Below, one piece after another: positions 4,830-5,001 of a DNA stretch of 5,001 nucleotides. This DNA is from JAGMDK01 sp023128695 (GTDB lineage: Bacteria > Planctomycetota > Phycisphaerae > UBA1845 > Fen-1342): assembly GCA_030628805.1 (NCBI GenBank), contig DAOVQG010000328.1, positions 1 to 5,001 of the forward strand, read 5' to 3'. Both the position numbers and the translations under genes were made by a program. Positions within the stretch are counted from its first letter, which is position 1. Each line of letters opens with the position of its first letter. Under the pieces are notes generated by a model. The model ran no database searches and was not told the DNA's origin. It saw only the letters and a program-made list of their open reading frames with translations.

Positions 4830-4882
4830 CCGCCGGAAGTGTCATGGACCCCGCCATCCCGGGTCCATGACACTTTAGGCGG
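4830..4882. terminator. Strong hairpin between convergent genes, candidate bidirectional terminator
   Basis: A perfect 15-bp stem, AAGTGTCATGGACCC (4837-4851) with GGGTCCATGACACTT (4861-4875), encloses a 9-nt loop. After a 2x2 internal loop it continues as CCGCC (4830-4834)/GGCGG (4878-4882). It lies between the plus-strand stop at 4779 and the minus-strand stop at 4877-4875, which the stem overlaps. There is no T-run directly after the plus-strand stem; on the minus strand a TTTTT lies about 20 bases beyond the stem. It may therefore terminate weakly or be a palindromic repeat element serving as a gene-end structure. Confidence 0.55.
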
Positions 4883-5001
4883 CCTTCGCGTAGGCTGGTC
4901 GGGTATCCCAGTGGCGGCGCCAGCGGTCGTCCTGCGAGAGCCACAGCGCCCGCGGGGACAGAACGGCCTCGACGCCCGGTAGGCTCCAGAACTGCTCGGT
5001 G
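4875..5001 (-). CDS. C-terminal end of an unidentified protein (partial, 41 codons)
   Basis: A minus-strand frame enters from the right edge and runs to a TAA at 4877-4875. It reads TEQFWSLPGVEAVLSPRALW, then LSQDDRWRRHWDTRPAYAKA and a final A. It is likely coding because third positions are predominantly G or C in step with this frame, the codon choice is like the neighbours, and the stop sits exactly at a strong hairpin. The piece is rich in Trp and Arg, has no membrane segment, and has no motif I can name. The gene is convergent with the Yip1-like gene. Its start and most of its length lie beyond the window. Confidence 0.6.
   Translation of the reverse strand, partial: TEQFWSLPGVEAVLSPRALWLSQDDRWRRHWDTRPAYAKAA

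Overview
The window reads as high-GC chromosomal DNA of a bacterium, most likely a planctomycete (Planctomycetota). This is inferred from the family flavour of the proteins (zinc-ribbon multipass membrane proteins, a stand-alone tandem ACT protein), the dispersed GC-rich hairpin repeats and the IS66/group II intron debris. No rRNA or tRNA gene is present to confirm it.

Left part (1-1700) is a small scrapyard of mobile and broken DNA. It opens with a well-formed promoter carrying two 12-bp perfect palindromes, which drives a 59-residue ribbon-helix-helix protein. Facing it on the minus strand is the remnant of an unidentified gene. That remnant is interrupted by a 64-bp element made of two inverted 19-nt hairpins, and removing 65 bp restores one reading frame. 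Next come the C-terminal end of an IS66-type transposase and a group II intron that has lost its 5' part and almost all of its reverse transcriptase. The intron keeps the RT C-terminus and recognisable domains V and VI.

The middle (1700-2350) is a leader with inverted repeats and a weak promoter candidate in front of a 141-residue protein with two ACT domains, probably an amino-acid-sensing regulator.

The right part (2444-4779) holds two consecutive plus-strand genes for zinc-ribbon membrane proteins. The first is a four-helix protein with a C-terminal ribbon; the second is a 485-residue Yip1-like protein with N-terminal ribbons and a large C-terminal soluble region. They are separated by a 123-bp inverted-repeat element that includes the stop codon of the first and ends nine bases before the second. 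The window closes with a convergent hairpin and the last 41 codons of a minus-strand gene that continues beyond the edge.

No complete defence, biosynthetic or CRISPR system is visible. The most interesting signals are the operator-like twin palindromes, the hairpin-pair elements whose arms differ only by compensating changes, and the deleted group II intron that keeps its catalytic 3' end.
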